Shown piece after piece: positions 35,592 to 43,735 of a stretch of 64,000 bases of DNA. A program made the translations under genes and the position numbers. How positions within the stretch are numbered: the first letter of the stretch is position 1; each line of letters opens with the position of its first letter. The notes beneath the pieces were generated by a model. The model was not told where the DNA came from. It worked only from the letters and a program-made list of their open reading frames with translations, and did no database searches. The stretch covers positions 1,432,171-1,496,170 of the forward strand of contig JAWPMW010000001.1 in NCBI GenBank assembly GCA_033344735.1, given 5' to 3'. The DNA comes from Gammaproteobacteria bacterium (GTDB lineage: Bacteria > Pseudomonadota > Gammaproteobacteria > UBA4575).

Positions 35592-36222
35592 ATACTAAAC
35601 CAGGGAAGAGTTCTTTCAAACCATTTGCGATAAATTCAATTGCAATCGCAGCAAGAATTAAACCCATTATACGAGTGATTATATTCATTCCTGTCATACC
35701 AAATCGCTTAGATATCCAAGGAGATAGTAAGAACGCAAACCACAAGACTGCTCCCACGGCTAATATTGCAACACCGACTAAACTATAGTGTGCAATATCA
35801 TTACTTCTATGCCCATAAAGGATCACAGTACTAATAGCTCCTGGCCCAGCCATTAATGGCATAGAAAGTGGAACTACTGCAGCAGATTCTTTTGATTCGC
35901 CTTCATGCAATTCCTCTTCAGTCTGAGTAGCACCGCTAGGACGCGCATGCATCATTGCTATGGCCATGAGTAAGATTAAAATTCCTCCACCCACTTTGAA
36001 TGATGCGATTGTAATTCCAAAAAAATTTAGAATGTATTCACCGGAAAATAGTGACACTAATAGAATGATAGAAACAGTAATTGCAATGACATTTATAAGA
36101 TGAATTTGTTCTTTCTTACCTGCTCCGTATGTCAATGTTAAAAAAATTGGAATAGCACCAAGTGGATTCACGACCGCGATCAGGCCTATAAACATTTTTA
36201 TGTATTCATTAAATTCAAGCAT
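35590..36222 (-). CDS. MarC family integral membrane protein
   Basis: The 210-residue protein has six predicted transmembrane helices. MarC/YchE marks include the N-terminal GLIAVVNPLGAIPIFLTLT, GEYILNFFGI, a central acidic-Glu loop (TEEELHEGESKES), and SMPLMAGPGAISTVI, the diagnostic P-L-x-AGPGAI motif. The C-terminal half mirrors the N-terminal half. The function of the family is not established despite its name. A terminator is not seen; a palindromic repeat copy adjoins the stop. Confidence 0.93.
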   Translation of the reverse strand: MLEFNEYIKMFIGLIAVVNPLGAIPIFLTLTYGAGKKEQIHLINVIAITVSIILLVSLFSGEYILNFFGITIASFKVGGGILILLMAIAMMHARPSGATQTEEELHEGESKESAAVVPLSMPLMAGPGAISTVILYGHRSNDIAHYSLVGVAILAVGAVLWFAFLLSPWISKRFGMTGMNIITRIMGLILAAIAIEFIANGLKELFPGLV

Positions 36223-36373
36223 TATTAATTTAGCAAGCTGTCATCTGTATTTGAAACATTGGAGTTTAGCACTTATGTGCCTGATTAGAGTTAGAACCAG
36301 TCCTTAATATCCGAATCACAAAATCATGTCTTCTTTTGGCTCAAAAACAAATATTCAATCAGCGTCCACGTAG

Positions 36374-37096
36374 TTATATAGACTGCTTCCAGTTTTCATA
36401 TAGAAATCTAGAATACAGATTAATTTCATTTAAATGCTTATTTGTCTCATTACGCATTTCTTCGATCGCGTTTTCACCAAACTTTGATTCTAGTGACAAT
36501 TTTAATTCGGGTATTTCACACCACTCTGTAATTGTAGCTTGGGTAGCTTCGATGTGGAATTGAATACTATATGCATTACTACCAAAAGAAATAGCTTGGC
36601 TTTCGCATGCATTTGAAGAAGCAAGAACTTTGGCATTGTTTGGCACTCGCTTTACCTCTGCGCTATGCCATTGTAAACATTTGAATGTATTTGGTAGTCC
36701 ATTTAAAAAAGAGCTTTCCAATCCTGTTGGAGTTTTATGTATATCAAAAATACCAATTTCTGATTGTTCGGCTTTCCCCACTTCTCCACCCAAAGCGTCC
36801 GATAACAACTGATGGCCCAGACAAAATCCTAAGTAGGGCATACTGCGATCTAATACGGCCTCCCGAATTGCCGCCTTTTCTTGCTGGAGCCAGGGATACT
36901 TTGCCTCTTCCCAAACATCCATCGGTCCACCCATCACCCACAATGCATCAAATCCCTCTAAGCTAGGAATCTGTTCACCCTCATTTAATACAATTGGGCA
37001 CCATTCAATATTATCTTTTTGAAAATATTTACGAAAGCTTCCGGGGTGTTCAGCAGTAGCATGCTGAAATACTAGTATTCGAGATAGTTTTTTCAA
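36374..37096 (-). CDS. Class I glutamine amidotransferase-like protein
   Basis: The 240-residue protein has a GATase1 fold with the nucleophile cysteine in LGFCLGHQLLSDALGG, preceded by LWVMGGPMDVWEE (oxyanion region) and followed by the catalytic pair in IQFHIEATQ. The substrate-binding LQWHSAEV segment is in place. It is a stand-alone GMP-synthase-glutaminase-like member, similar to those acting in amino-group transfer or gamma-glutamyl hydrolysis. The partner is not in the window. Confidence 0.85.
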   Translation of the reverse strand: MKKLSRILVFQHATAEHPGSFRKYFQKDNIEWCPIVLNEGEQIPSLEGFDALWVMGGPMDVWEEAKYPWLQQEKAAIREAVLDRSMPYLGFCLGHQLLSDALGGEVGKAEQSEIGIFDIHKTPTGLESSFLNGLPNTFKCLQWHSAEVKRVPNNAKVLASSNACESQAISFGSNAYSIQFHIEATQATITEWCEIPELKLSLESKFGENAIEEMRNETNKHLNEINLYSRFLYENWKQSI

Positions 37097-37138
37097 GATA
37101 AATTAATTCGGATTCTTTTTAGTCATGTAAAATATCGT

Positions 37139-37167
37139 TGTTAGCAAACGGCGCAAAAGCAGTCATT
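37139..37167 (-). repeat. Palindromic repeat copy 4 (overlaps a stop codon)
   Basis: On the minus strand it reads AATGACTGCTTTTGCGCCG then TTTGCTAACA. The TGA of the 59-residue gene is inside the left arm. Confidence 0.7.
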
Positions 37168-37342
37168 CATCACGAATCACCTTTTTTGCTAATGGGTATG
37201 CAGCTATTGCAAGTAAGCCCCACGCTAAACCCAAATATTTCATGACAGTTTCTGTCAAGGGCAGACTTAACGATATTAACAAAACAACTACAACAAACAG
37301 AATGCCAAAGCTAATTATTAATGATCCTAATATATATTTCAT
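37163..37342 (-). CDS. Two-helix membrane protein, 59 aa, copy A
   Basis: The 59-residue protein starts MKYILGSLIISFG and has two transmembrane helices (about 3-28 and 36-52), ending AKKVIRDE. Copy B at 50620 differs at four of 180 bases; three changes are silent and one exchanges Ser7 for Ala. The upstream 64 bases differ at eight positions, so the coding part is better conserved than the flank, which suggests the protein is made and selected. Function unknown. Confidence 0.7.
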   Translation of the reverse strand: MKYILGSLIISFGILFVVVVLLISLSLPLTETVMKYLGLAWGLLAIAAYPLAKKVIRDE

Positions 37343-37380
37343 ATATCAACTCTAAATTCAATGTTAGCAAAAAAAGTTTT

Positions 37381-37411
37381 TGTCGGGTATCGGCGCAAAA
37401 GCGGTCTTCAT
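37381..37411 (-). repeat. Palindromic repeat copy 5 (3' of gene at 37452)
   Basis: On the minus strand it reads TGAAGACCGCTTTTGCGCCG, then ATACCCGACA. It lies 41 bp after the stop of the minus-strand gene at 37452 and forms the 5' edge of duplicated unit A. Confidence 0.75.
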
Positions 37412-37451
37412 TTATTTGGTTGAAAATTAGCAATAAAGCGCTCTGACTCCT

Positions 37452-37679
37452 TTAGCTTTCATCTTTAGAAAAAAGAAAAAATAGAGCCACACCAAACCAT
37501 ACCATCAATATTAAGATGAAATATCCTGGATTTTCTTGAAAACATGGCGTCTGATCATATGCTATACCTGGCAGAGACAAGCAAAAATCACCTGTTCTGT
37601 AGTATGAAGTTGTTAAAATTAACATGCAAAGACCCGCCATAAATACAAACCAGAATACATTACTAGATTTAAACCTCAT
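37452..37679 (-). CDS. Small membrane hypothetical protein, 75 aa
   Basis: The protein has two hydrophobic helices (about 8-24 and 52-69) separated by an extracytoplasmic loop with two cysteines (GDFCLSLPG and QTPCFQENPG) that could form a disulfide. No family is recognised. A repeat copy lies on both sides (37381 and 37703), so this is another one-gene unit of the repeat zone. Confidence 0.5.
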   Translation of the reverse strand: MRFKSSNVFWFVFMAGLCMLILTTSYYRTGDFCLSLPGIAYDQTPCFQENPGYFILILMVWFGVALFFLFSKDES

Positions 37680-37702
37680 GTTTTTTAAATTTATTCATAA
37701 TA

Positions 37703-37731
37703 TGACGCCTTTCGGCGCAAAAGCAGTCATT
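37703..37731 (-). repeat. Palindromic repeat copy 6 (3' of gene at 37801)
   Basis: TGACGCCTTT and AAAGCAGTCA arms enclose CGGCGCA. On the minus strand the TTTTGCGCC centre faces away from the gene at 37801, 70 bp upstream. Confidence 0.8.
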
Positions 37732-37800
37732 CGATAGTTATGCTAACAGGCGCACGCGTATCGCACGTCCCGTTTGAATGACTTGTTATACAACACAATG

Positions 37801-38340
37801 TCATTTGTTATCGTAGTTATAAGTGCATGCTTCATGCATTAGTTTAAGAGCGTCTCCGAGTCCAGTTACGTCATAGCTATATTCCTGTATTCCATTTCTA
37901 TCTCTAAATTTTAAATTAATTGATTTTCCTTCAATCATTTCTTTAACTAGCCAACTAGGGCTGCCTGTAATTAACCTATCTTTGGTATGAAACCACTCCA
38001 AACTAAATGGCGAATTAGAGTCTACTTGTACCTTTATATGAACAGCTTGTGGATCGTCGGTTTGAAAACCACCTGTTCTCAGCAAGGACATATCGTAATT
38101 ACTTCCTTTGTTTGGGAGAAAACAAGAAAGGTCAAATTGAGGTTTTTCTGAGGCCTCTTTTGTTGGATTAACGAATGTAAGAGCAGCTTTTTGTTTGTAG
38201 TCCAACATAACTATCCAATTACCTACCGACGTAAATATTTGACCTTCTTTAGGCTTGATATTTGAATCTGCATGAGAGATTAACGCATAAGCACACAAAG
38301 TCATGAGCATACTTATGTAAACGTAGTATTTTATTTTCAC
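37801..38340 (-). CDS. Exported hypothetical protein, 179 aa
   Basis: The 179-residue protein has a signal peptide (about 1-24, cleavage after SHA). The mature part is beta-rich with two cysteines (DLSCFLP and HEACTY), compatible with a disulfide-closed periplasmic domain. The C-terminus GLGDALKLMHEACTYN recalls the closing motif of invasion-associated-locus-B-like proteins, but the similarity is too weak to name it. Directly 3' of the stop lies a stretch that resembles one end of an integron attC site. Confidence 0.55.
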   Translation of the reverse strand: MKIKYYVYISMLMTLCAYALISHADSNIKPKEGQIFTSVGNWIVMLDYKQKAALTFVNPTKEASEKPQFDLSCFLPNKGSNYDMSLLRTGGFQTDDPQAVHIKVQVDSNSPFSLEWFHTKDRLITGSPSWLVKEMIEGKSINLKFRDRNGIQEYSYDVTGLGDALKLMHEACTYNYDNK

Positions 38341-38510
38341 TGCATATCCATTTGTTGCATAACAGTTTCTAAGCAGAGTAGTTTTGTTTTACAAACCAAT
38401 ATAATAAATTTCTATCGCGGTTCCGCAAGTTATTGATAACTGTAACAGTTATAGAATGGTGATGAAATATTGAAATAAGAAAATGCGGACTGATTTATCG
38501 TTATTTGTTT

Positions 38511-38540
38511 AATGTCCGCTTTGGGTCGTTAGCAGACATT
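38511..38540. repeat. Palindromic repeat copy 7
   Basis: AATGTCCGCT and AGCAGACATT arms pair around TTGGGTCGTT. The ends are perfect inverted repeats. Confidence 0.85.
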
Positions 38541-38592
38541 AAAATCTATTGTAAATCAGTATATTTGATTTTGCTAATATATAGTATGTTCT

Positions 38593-38622
38593 AATGACCG
38601 CTTTCGACCCAAAGCGGACATT
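38593..38622. repeat. Palindromic repeat copy 8
   Basis: AATGACCGCTTT and AAAGCGGACATT arms enclose CGACCC. It is the most symmetric copy and lies 52 bp after copy 7. Confidence 0.88.
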
Positions 38623-38684
38623 TAGTAAGTAAGCTCTTCTTAGGTATAATGTTAAAAATAAAGCAAGGTATTGGGGTTTGATTC

Positions 38685-40172
38685 ATGAAGATTTTGATAC
38701 AAATTTTAGTTTTATTTATAGCTCATTTATCAGTAACTATTCATGCTGATGATAATTCTTCTGATGAAGAAAATGTAGCCCCAACAAAAATCAGCCGCGT
38801 TGCACTTCCTGTGATGATAAGCACGGCTGGTAAAAAGTATCACCGCCAGGATCTTATACGCTTATGTGAACCTTGTGAGAAATATATAGATATATATACA
38901 TATACTCGAAAAACATTGGTAGAAATTGACGAGGAAATAAGGCAACAGAAATTAACTTTAAAGAGGACTAATAGAAAACTCTCAGATAATCGTGATAAAG
39001 ATGGCACAGACGAATATCAGTTGATACTTAATCAGCGTTTCAAGGAAAATCAGGGATTAAAAAATCTGATTTTGCAAAGAGAAGAAGTAATGTCCACGCT
39101 AACAAAAAATTATAATAATCTAATTAAATGCATATATGAAAAATGTATGGCAGACGCATTTGATGCTGGTTATAAAGCTTATGAAGATTCATTTCTGGTA
39201 GATGTAAGTCTTGATAAAGATGAGGTTACAAATTACTTTGATACTAATTTTGAAGTAGATGATTTCACCTATAGCCCTATATCTAAAGTTTATTTGTTGA
39301 CGATCACAAAATGCAAAGAATGCAAGCATAAATCAAACGAAATTAATCAGTGGATCTTAGATAATTACGATGAAAATTTACAACTTCCAGAAAATTTAAA
39401 GGGCGATAATGCTAGTAGTGAAGAAAAGGAGCTCTTTAGAAATAAAGTAAGGAAATTTATTCGTATTATAGACGAAATGAGAGCTGAACTTCGACAATGT
39501 GAAAAGCAGTGCATCAAAAAAGATAAATCACATGGGTCGATATTGCCTGAAAAAAGAAAGACCCGTTATTACGCAGCAGCAGGAGTATCACATGTCAAGT
39601 CTGAAGATTTAAGAGAAAGTATCAATTCAGGTAAAGAGATTTTTGCTGCAAATGGCATTGATGGTAATTTCAATTCTGACTCTCACGATTTCGGATATAA
39701 GCTAATTCTTGGTGCTGAAATTCCATTACAATCAGGATCATTAATCGATGTTAGTGTTTTCTTTCAAGATGGGGTAGAAATCAGAGGTGATGTAAGTGGC
39801 ACAGCCGCAACACTTGGTGGCCCTTTCACATTTGACTCAACTGGCAAGCAAGAGATCAAGGTTTATGGTGTTAATTTAAGTTACCTACATAGACTCACAG
39901 AAAATTTTTACTTTGGAGGCGGGCTAGGCTATCACCTGTTTGATATCGTAGACGAGTCAAATGTTATTACAACTTTAAATGGTGTAACTACTAGCTCGGT
40001 TGCGTCACGTACTAGTGAACATGAAAATGTAGTAAGCGCAATCATAAAAGCTCGATACAAGATCGGAAAATATTTAATTTTTGGCATTGATGCATCTCGC
40101 ACCTTAGATAAAGTTGGTTTTAACGAAGAGCATGTCACATCAGTCGATAGCTATGTAGGCGTTCGTTTCTAA
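38685..40172 (+). CDS. Outer-membrane barrel protein with cysteine-paired helical hairpins
   Basis: The 495-residue protein has a signal peptide (about 1-21), an N-terminal helical region (about 55-280) and a C-terminal beta-barrel (about 294-495) ending in phenylalanine, as expected for BAM insertion. The helical region contains two hairpins whose ends are marked by cysteine pairs: Cys61/Cys64 with Cys149/Cys154, and Cys210/Cys213 with Cys272/Cys276. The barrel half has alternating strands such as YYAAAGVSHV, YKLILGAEIPL and YFGGGLGYHLFDI, OmpA-like. It probably spans the outer membrane with a disulfide-stapled periplasmic or surface domain. Family unknown. Confidence 0.72.
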   Translation: MKILIQILVLFIAHLSVTIHADDNSSDEENVAPTKISRVALPVMISTAGKKYHRQDLIRLCEPCEKYIDIYTYTRKTLVEIDEEIRQQKLTLKRTNRKLSDNRDKDGTDEYQLILNQRFKENQGLKNLILQREEVMSTLTKNYNNLIKCIYEKCMADAFDAGYKAYEDSFLVDVSLDKDEVTNYFDTNFEVDDFTYSPISKVYLLTITKCKECKHKSNEINQWILDNYDENLQLPENLKGDNASSEEKELFRNKVRKFIRIIDEMRAELRQCEKQCIKKDKSHGSILPEKRKTRYYAAAGVSHVKSEDLRESINSGKEIFAANGIDGNFNSDSHDFGYKLILGAEIPLQSGSLIDVSVFFQDGVEIRGDVSGTAATLGGPFTFDSTGKQEIKVYGVNLSYLHRLTENFYFGGGLGYHLFDIVDESNVITTLNGVTTSSVASRTSEHENVVSAIIKARYKIGKYLIFGIDASRTLDKVGFNEEHVTSVDSYVGVRF

Positions 40173-40203
40173 TATATATTCACTAGTAAAATTTAGTCCT
40201 ACT

Positions 40204-40234
40204 AATGACCGCTTTTGCGCCGAAAGCAGACGTG
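40204..40234 (+). repeat. Palindromic repeat copy 9 (3' of gene ending 40172)
   Basis: AATGACCGCTTTTGCGCCG is followed by AAAGCAGACG. It is 32 bp after the stop of the plus-strand gene and points away from it. Confidence 0.85.
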
Positions 40235-40253
40235 ATTTTACGATTTAGCTTTT

Positions 40254-40283
40254 AATGACTGTTTCCGACCCTAAGCAGACATT
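40254..40283 (+). repeat. Palindromic repeat copy 10
   Basis: AATGACTGTTTCC and AAGCAGACATT arms enclose GACCCT. It is a second copy 20 bp after copy 9. Confidence 0.75.
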
Positions 40284-40373
40284 ATAGTGAACATAAACTT
40301 CATGCATATTGTTTGTAAGATATATAGTATTTCTACGCACAATAGGAATTTACCTGCTTAACACTCTGAATAA

Positions 40374-40910
40374 ATGAAATACTTAATCCTAATTATATTT
40401 TTTTCATATCTGTCATTAACAGCCTCAATATCTGGTGATTCGAGTAGGATTATTGGCTCATCGGAGAATGACACCATTATTGGTACTACGAGGTCAGATC
40501 AGATCTATGGGGGAATGGGTGATGATTCTATAAATGGCGGCTTTGGTGATGACATCCTTTATGGAGGTCCTGGTGCTGATACATTCGTTAAGAACCTATC
40601 TCATAGGGACATAGATATAATTATGGACTATAGTATCGATGAAAATGACTCAATAGTTTTAAGTGTCAAAGATTTTAATCTAAATAAAAAAGATAAATTA
40701 GATTTTGTTAAAGATATTGAGTTGGATATACATGGAAATTTGAATGTGCTGCTAGAGGATAATAACTGGCATACACATTTAAAAATTTATAGTAATTCGC
40801 CAACAAAACCAAATATAAAAATGGCAACAGATCTTGATTATTCTAAGGTTGATCTACGAATAAACCATGAGCATGAAGCAATAAGAATAAAACTAATAAA
40901 GTCTTTTTAA
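40374..40910 (+). CDS. Small exported RTX-type calcium-binding protein
   Basis: The 178-residue protein has a signal peptide (about 1-18) and a short RTX block at about residues 30-66 with nonapeptides such as GGMGDDSIN, GGFGDDILY and GGPGADTF. These bind calcium in a parallel beta roll. The rest (about 70-178) is not assigned and lacks the C-terminal secretion signal of type I-secreted RTX toxins. The N-terminal signal peptide argues for export by Sec. Three blocks are few; a small adhesin or calcium-triggered folder is possible. Confidence 0.72.
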   Translation: MKYLILIIFFSYLSLTASISGDSSRIIGSSENDTIIGTTRSDQIYGGMGDDSINGGFGDDILYGGPGADTFVKNLSHRDIDIIMDYSIDENDSIVLSVKDFNLNKKDKLDFVKDIELDIHGNLNVLLEDNNWHTHLKIYSNSPTKPNIKMATDLDYSKVDLRINHEHEAIRIKLIKSF

Positions 40911-40934
40911 TTTAACATTTAATGCTAATTAATT

Positions 40935-42299
40935 ATGAAAGATGACCTTGCTCATAAAGAGAGAGTTAGATTTTTCATTCATATAACCTTCATATTCTTT
41001 GTAAGTGCTTGTGCTAATCAGCCAGCGATGGAACTTATAGAGGACAAGCCATTGCCAATCAATTTAACAAGGAATCAGCAGCAATCTCAAGATGATGTCA
41101 CTGTTCATTTGGCAATACCAACAGCAATACAAACGGAAGTATATTTTAATACGCAACTTGATAAATTTAATATTCAACCGATCTGGTTAAAAATAGAAAA
41201 TATGAGTAATGTTGATTACTGGTTGCTTCCATATGCAATTGATCAATCATATTATACTGCTGATGAAGTAGCTTTCATCACTAGCAAGCATTTAGAAAAG
41301 CATGAATTTGAACAGAGACGAAAATTTCTAAGAAATAATGCTATGCCGTTTTTCCAAAAAGCTAACTCTACTAATGAAGGATATATTTATACAACGCATA
41401 AACGAGGTGGGCGTTTTGTAGACGTACATTTAACTGGTCATAATCAAGCAACCCGCCTAAGATTTGCTGTTTTACTACCTACTCAGCGTTTTGATTATGA
41501 GTATTCAGATCTGAGAGAGAGATACTCTAAGCTAGATCAACTGCCAAACTTTACAGCTGAAGAAATGCGCACCTATCTGCGTGAAACACTTCCTTGTTGT
41601 ACGTCTAATGATTCAGGATCAGGAGAAGGTGATCCTATAAATTTTATTTTGATTGGTTCTGGCGAGCTTGCAGTATCCGCGCTGTCCGCTAGTGGTTGGC
41701 AATTTACTGAGACTGTAACTATAGATAGTATACGTAGAATGATAGGCGCTGCAATTGAAGAAAAATCATTTCCTTCTGCACCAATAAGTGCACTATATGC
41801 TCTTGGTCGAAAGCAAGACGTAGCACTGCAGCGAGGCCGGTCAAGCATAAACCAACGTAATCACATGAGACTATGGTTGGCACCCTTTCGTTGTGAGGAC
41901 AAACCAGTCTGGCTGGGTCAGATTAGTCGAGATATAGGCGTCAAGTTAACTACTAAGTCCAAAACATTAACGACGCATATAATCGATTCAAATGTCGATG
42001 AAGCAAGAGAGTATCTTTTGCATAGTCTTCTACATAGTGAGTCTGTTGAGAAGTTTTCATTTGTTAAAGGAGTTGGGAGGGCAACTCAAGATAAGCCTAA
42101 AAGAAATCTAACTGATGACCCTTATATAACTGACGGAATGAGAATGATAGTATGGTTATCATCAAAACCAATTCCACCTCATCATGCTAAAAACTTGGGT
42201 TGGAATGCATCTGCAGATCCCACTCTTGAATTAATAAACCAATCAAAATTAGAGAATCTAGGTGAGACTTCTTTAGTCAAACCATTATTGGAGCCTTAA
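40935..42299 (+). CDS. LssY C-terminal domain lipoprotein
   Basis: The 454-residue protein has an N-terminal hydrophobic segment ending in the lipobox-like FVSAC (about residue 26), so it is a probable lipoprotein. The C-terminal half is the LssY_C domain: SALSASGWQFTETVTID, then YALGRKQDVALQRGRSS, the RLWLAPF strand and KPVWLGQISRDIGVKL. LssY was named from type I secretion-linked genes in Legionella, but the domain's role is unknown. It follows the RTX gene by 24 bp in the same orientation, which suggests a linked pair of an exported RTX protein with an envelope lipoprotein. Confidence 0.8.
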   Translation: MKDDLAHKERVRFFIHITFIFFVSACANQPAMELIEDKPLPINLTRNQQQSQDDVTVHLAIPTAIQTEVYFNTQLDKFNIQPIWLKIENMSNVDYWLLPYAIDQSYYTADEVAFITSKHLEKHEFEQRRKFLRNNAMPFFQKANSTNEGYIYTTHKRGGRFVDVHLTGHNQATRLRFAVLLPTQRFDYEYSDLRERYSKLDQLPNFTAEEMRTYLRETLPCCTSNDSGSGEGDPINFILIGSGELAVSALSASGWQFTETVTIDSIRRMIGAAIEEKSFPSAPISALYALGRKQDVALQRGRSSINQRNHMRLWLAPFRCEDKPVWLGQISRDIGVKLTTKSKTLTTHIIDSNVDEAREYLLHSLLHSESVEKFSFVKGVGRATQDKPKRNLTDDPYITDGMRMIVWLSSKPIPPHHAKNLGWNASADPTLELINQSKLENLGETSLVKPLLEP

Positions 42300-42676
42300 A
42301 AAATATACTTATAATATACCGTATACTTATGACCGCTTTTGCGCCGAAAGCTGACATTCATCTATTCGATAGAAGTCCCCTCTACCAAACTCACGTTCAT
42401 TTGAAGTGTTATCAGTAAGAAATTCATATAAAAATATCCAAAAGGCTGTACTTCATTGGATGTCTTTAAACTTTGTTGGACATTATTTGATGGTGGAGGC
42501 GGTAGCTACTTTAATGGCTATCTAAGTATCTATATATATTGAAAAAACACATATTACTTAAAATTTTGTGCTTTAAAAATGACCTTAATCTACCTGGCTG
42601 TAGTTAGATTATTCTAAACTTCTTTGGACGTTAGTACATTCATGAAGCTTTTTTTGCTCATTATGCTACGTAAGTA
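42300..42676. other. Intergenic stretch with one repeat copy
   Basis: About 380 bp between convergent genes. It holds the repeat copy at 42328 and otherwise AT-rich sequence with a 21-codon frame lacking a ribosome site, which is not called. No terminator hairpin is obvious apart from the repeat itself. Confidence 0.6.
42328..42358 (+). repeat. Palindromic repeat copy 11 (3' of gene ending 42299)
   Basis: ATGACCGCTTTTGCGCCG is followed by AAAGCTGACATT. It is 28 bp after the stop of the LssY_C gene and oriented away from it. Confidence 0.85.
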
Positions 42677-43579
42677 TTAAGCAAATGCCTCAACCAAAAA
42701 ATCTACAAAGGCACGTACTTTCGCGGTGAGGTATTGTCGATGCGGGTAGATTGCATAGACATCATGTGTTATTTCATCGTAATCATCTAATATCACATTC
42801 AAATCGCCGTTATCGACTTCTTTTTTACAGGTAAACAATGGTAACCGAGTGATACCAATTCCGTTAACAACCATTGCTACTTCAATGATCGAGCTGTTAC
42901 ACATTGCGCGTGGATCAACGGTTACATTTGTACGTACTCCGTCTTTATAAAAATCCCACTGCGTTGGCATTGGTAATAAAGAATAGGCAACACAATCATG
43001 ATGCACTAAATCTTCAGCTTTTGTTGGACAGCCTTTACGTTTTAGATAATCAGGTGATGCCACGACTACATTTTTGGATGATGTAAATTTACGTGCCACC
43101 AGATTGCTATCTTTAATCGCATCAACACGGATTACGATGTCATAACCTTCTGCTACCACATCAATAAGTCGATCATTAAACTCCACTTCTAGTTTCACTT
43201 CCGGATAGCGATGCATAAATTGCGGCAAAACATCGAGCAAGTAATTTGTACCGAAACTTCCTGGAGCATTAATGCGTAGCAAACCGCTTGGCTTTTCTTG
43301 TAATTGGTTAATGGAACGCTCGGCGTTTTCTGCGTCATTCACGATCTGATTTGAGCGTTCGTAAAATGCCCGACCCGTATCAGTAAGGCTGATCGTACGT
43401 GTAGTGCGATTGAGCAAGCGGCTGCCCAGGCGCTTTTCGAGTCGCGTGATTTCTTTACTGATGTATGAGGTGGAATGTCCTAAGGCACGTGCCGCAGCCG
43501 TAAAAGAGCCGGCATTAATCACCCCGACAAATACAGCCATTCCATCTAATACATTAGTTTTAACGACTTTCTGTGCCAT
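42677..43579 (-). CDS. LysR family transcriptional regulator
   Basis: The 300-residue protein has an N-terminal winged helix-turn-helix (FTAAARALGHSTSYISKEITRLEKRLG) and a type 2 periplasmic-binding-like effector domain (about 95-295), as in all LysR regulators. It is divergent from the FMN reductase/pirin/reductase set, with a 156-bp shared promoter region. The usual logic is autorepression and activation of the divergent genes on effector binding. The effector is probably an electrophile or redox compound because of the neighbours; that is inference. Confidence 0.92.
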   Translation of the reverse strand: MAQKVVKTNVLDGMAVFVGVINAGSFTAAARALGHSTSYISKEITRLEKRLGSRLLNRTTRTISLTDTGRAFYERSNQIVNDAENAERSINQLQEKPSGLLRINAPGSFGTNYLLDVLPQFMHRYPEVKLEVEFNDRLIDVVAEGYDIVIRVDAIKDSNLVARKFTSSKNVVVASPDYLKRKGCPTKAEDLVHHDCVAYSLLPMPTQWDFYKDGVRTNVTVDPRAMCNSSIIEVAMVVNGIGITRLPLFTCKKEVDNGDLNVILDDYDEITHDVYAIYPHRQYLTAKVRAFVDFLVEAFA

Positions 43580-43636
43580 TTTCCGCTCTATTACTATTCA
43601 TCTGGAAATAATGTATTTCTATTTACCATATTTATC

Positions 43637-43646
43637 CACATATGTG
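43637..43646. promoter_or_regulatory. Possible LysR operator
   Basis: The perfect palindrome CACATATGTG (within ATCCACATATGTGAAC) sits in the divergent region between the LysR gene and the reductase gene, in a TN11A-like context. It is a candidate binding site only. Confidence 0.35.
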
Positions 43647-43735
43647 AACAATATATCATTTTTTCAAGTGATCAATTTAACCGGCATGAGCCAGATGTAC
43701 TGGCTAAAACAAGCCAAGAATTCGGAGACAGCAAC

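Larger units (their letters stand above)
37151..37411 (-). repeat. Duplicated unit, copy A (repeat + small gene + repeat)
   Basis: About 260 bp on the minus strand that align end to end with 50551-50811 on the plus strand. The unit comprises a 5' palindromic repeat, a 40-bp leader, a 59-codon gene and the start of a 3' palindromic repeat. Identity ends within the 3' repeat. Confidence 0.9.
38341..38684. other. Intergenic stretch with two palindromic repeat copies
   Basis: About 340 bp between divergent genes. It has two well-formed repeat copies, described separately, about 50 bp apart in an AT-rich context, plus the promoter region of the outer-membrane protein gene. No coding frame was seen. 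Confidence 0.7.

Noticed and set aside
36685-36966. Plus-strand coding frames over the glutamine amidotransferase gene
   Set aside because: They are low-quality proline-rich shadows of the real minus-strand gene, whose catalytic motifs are intact.
42470-42535. A 21-codon frame in the 42.3-42.7 kb gap
   Set aside because: No ribosome site, no conserved-looking sequence and chance occurrence is likely.
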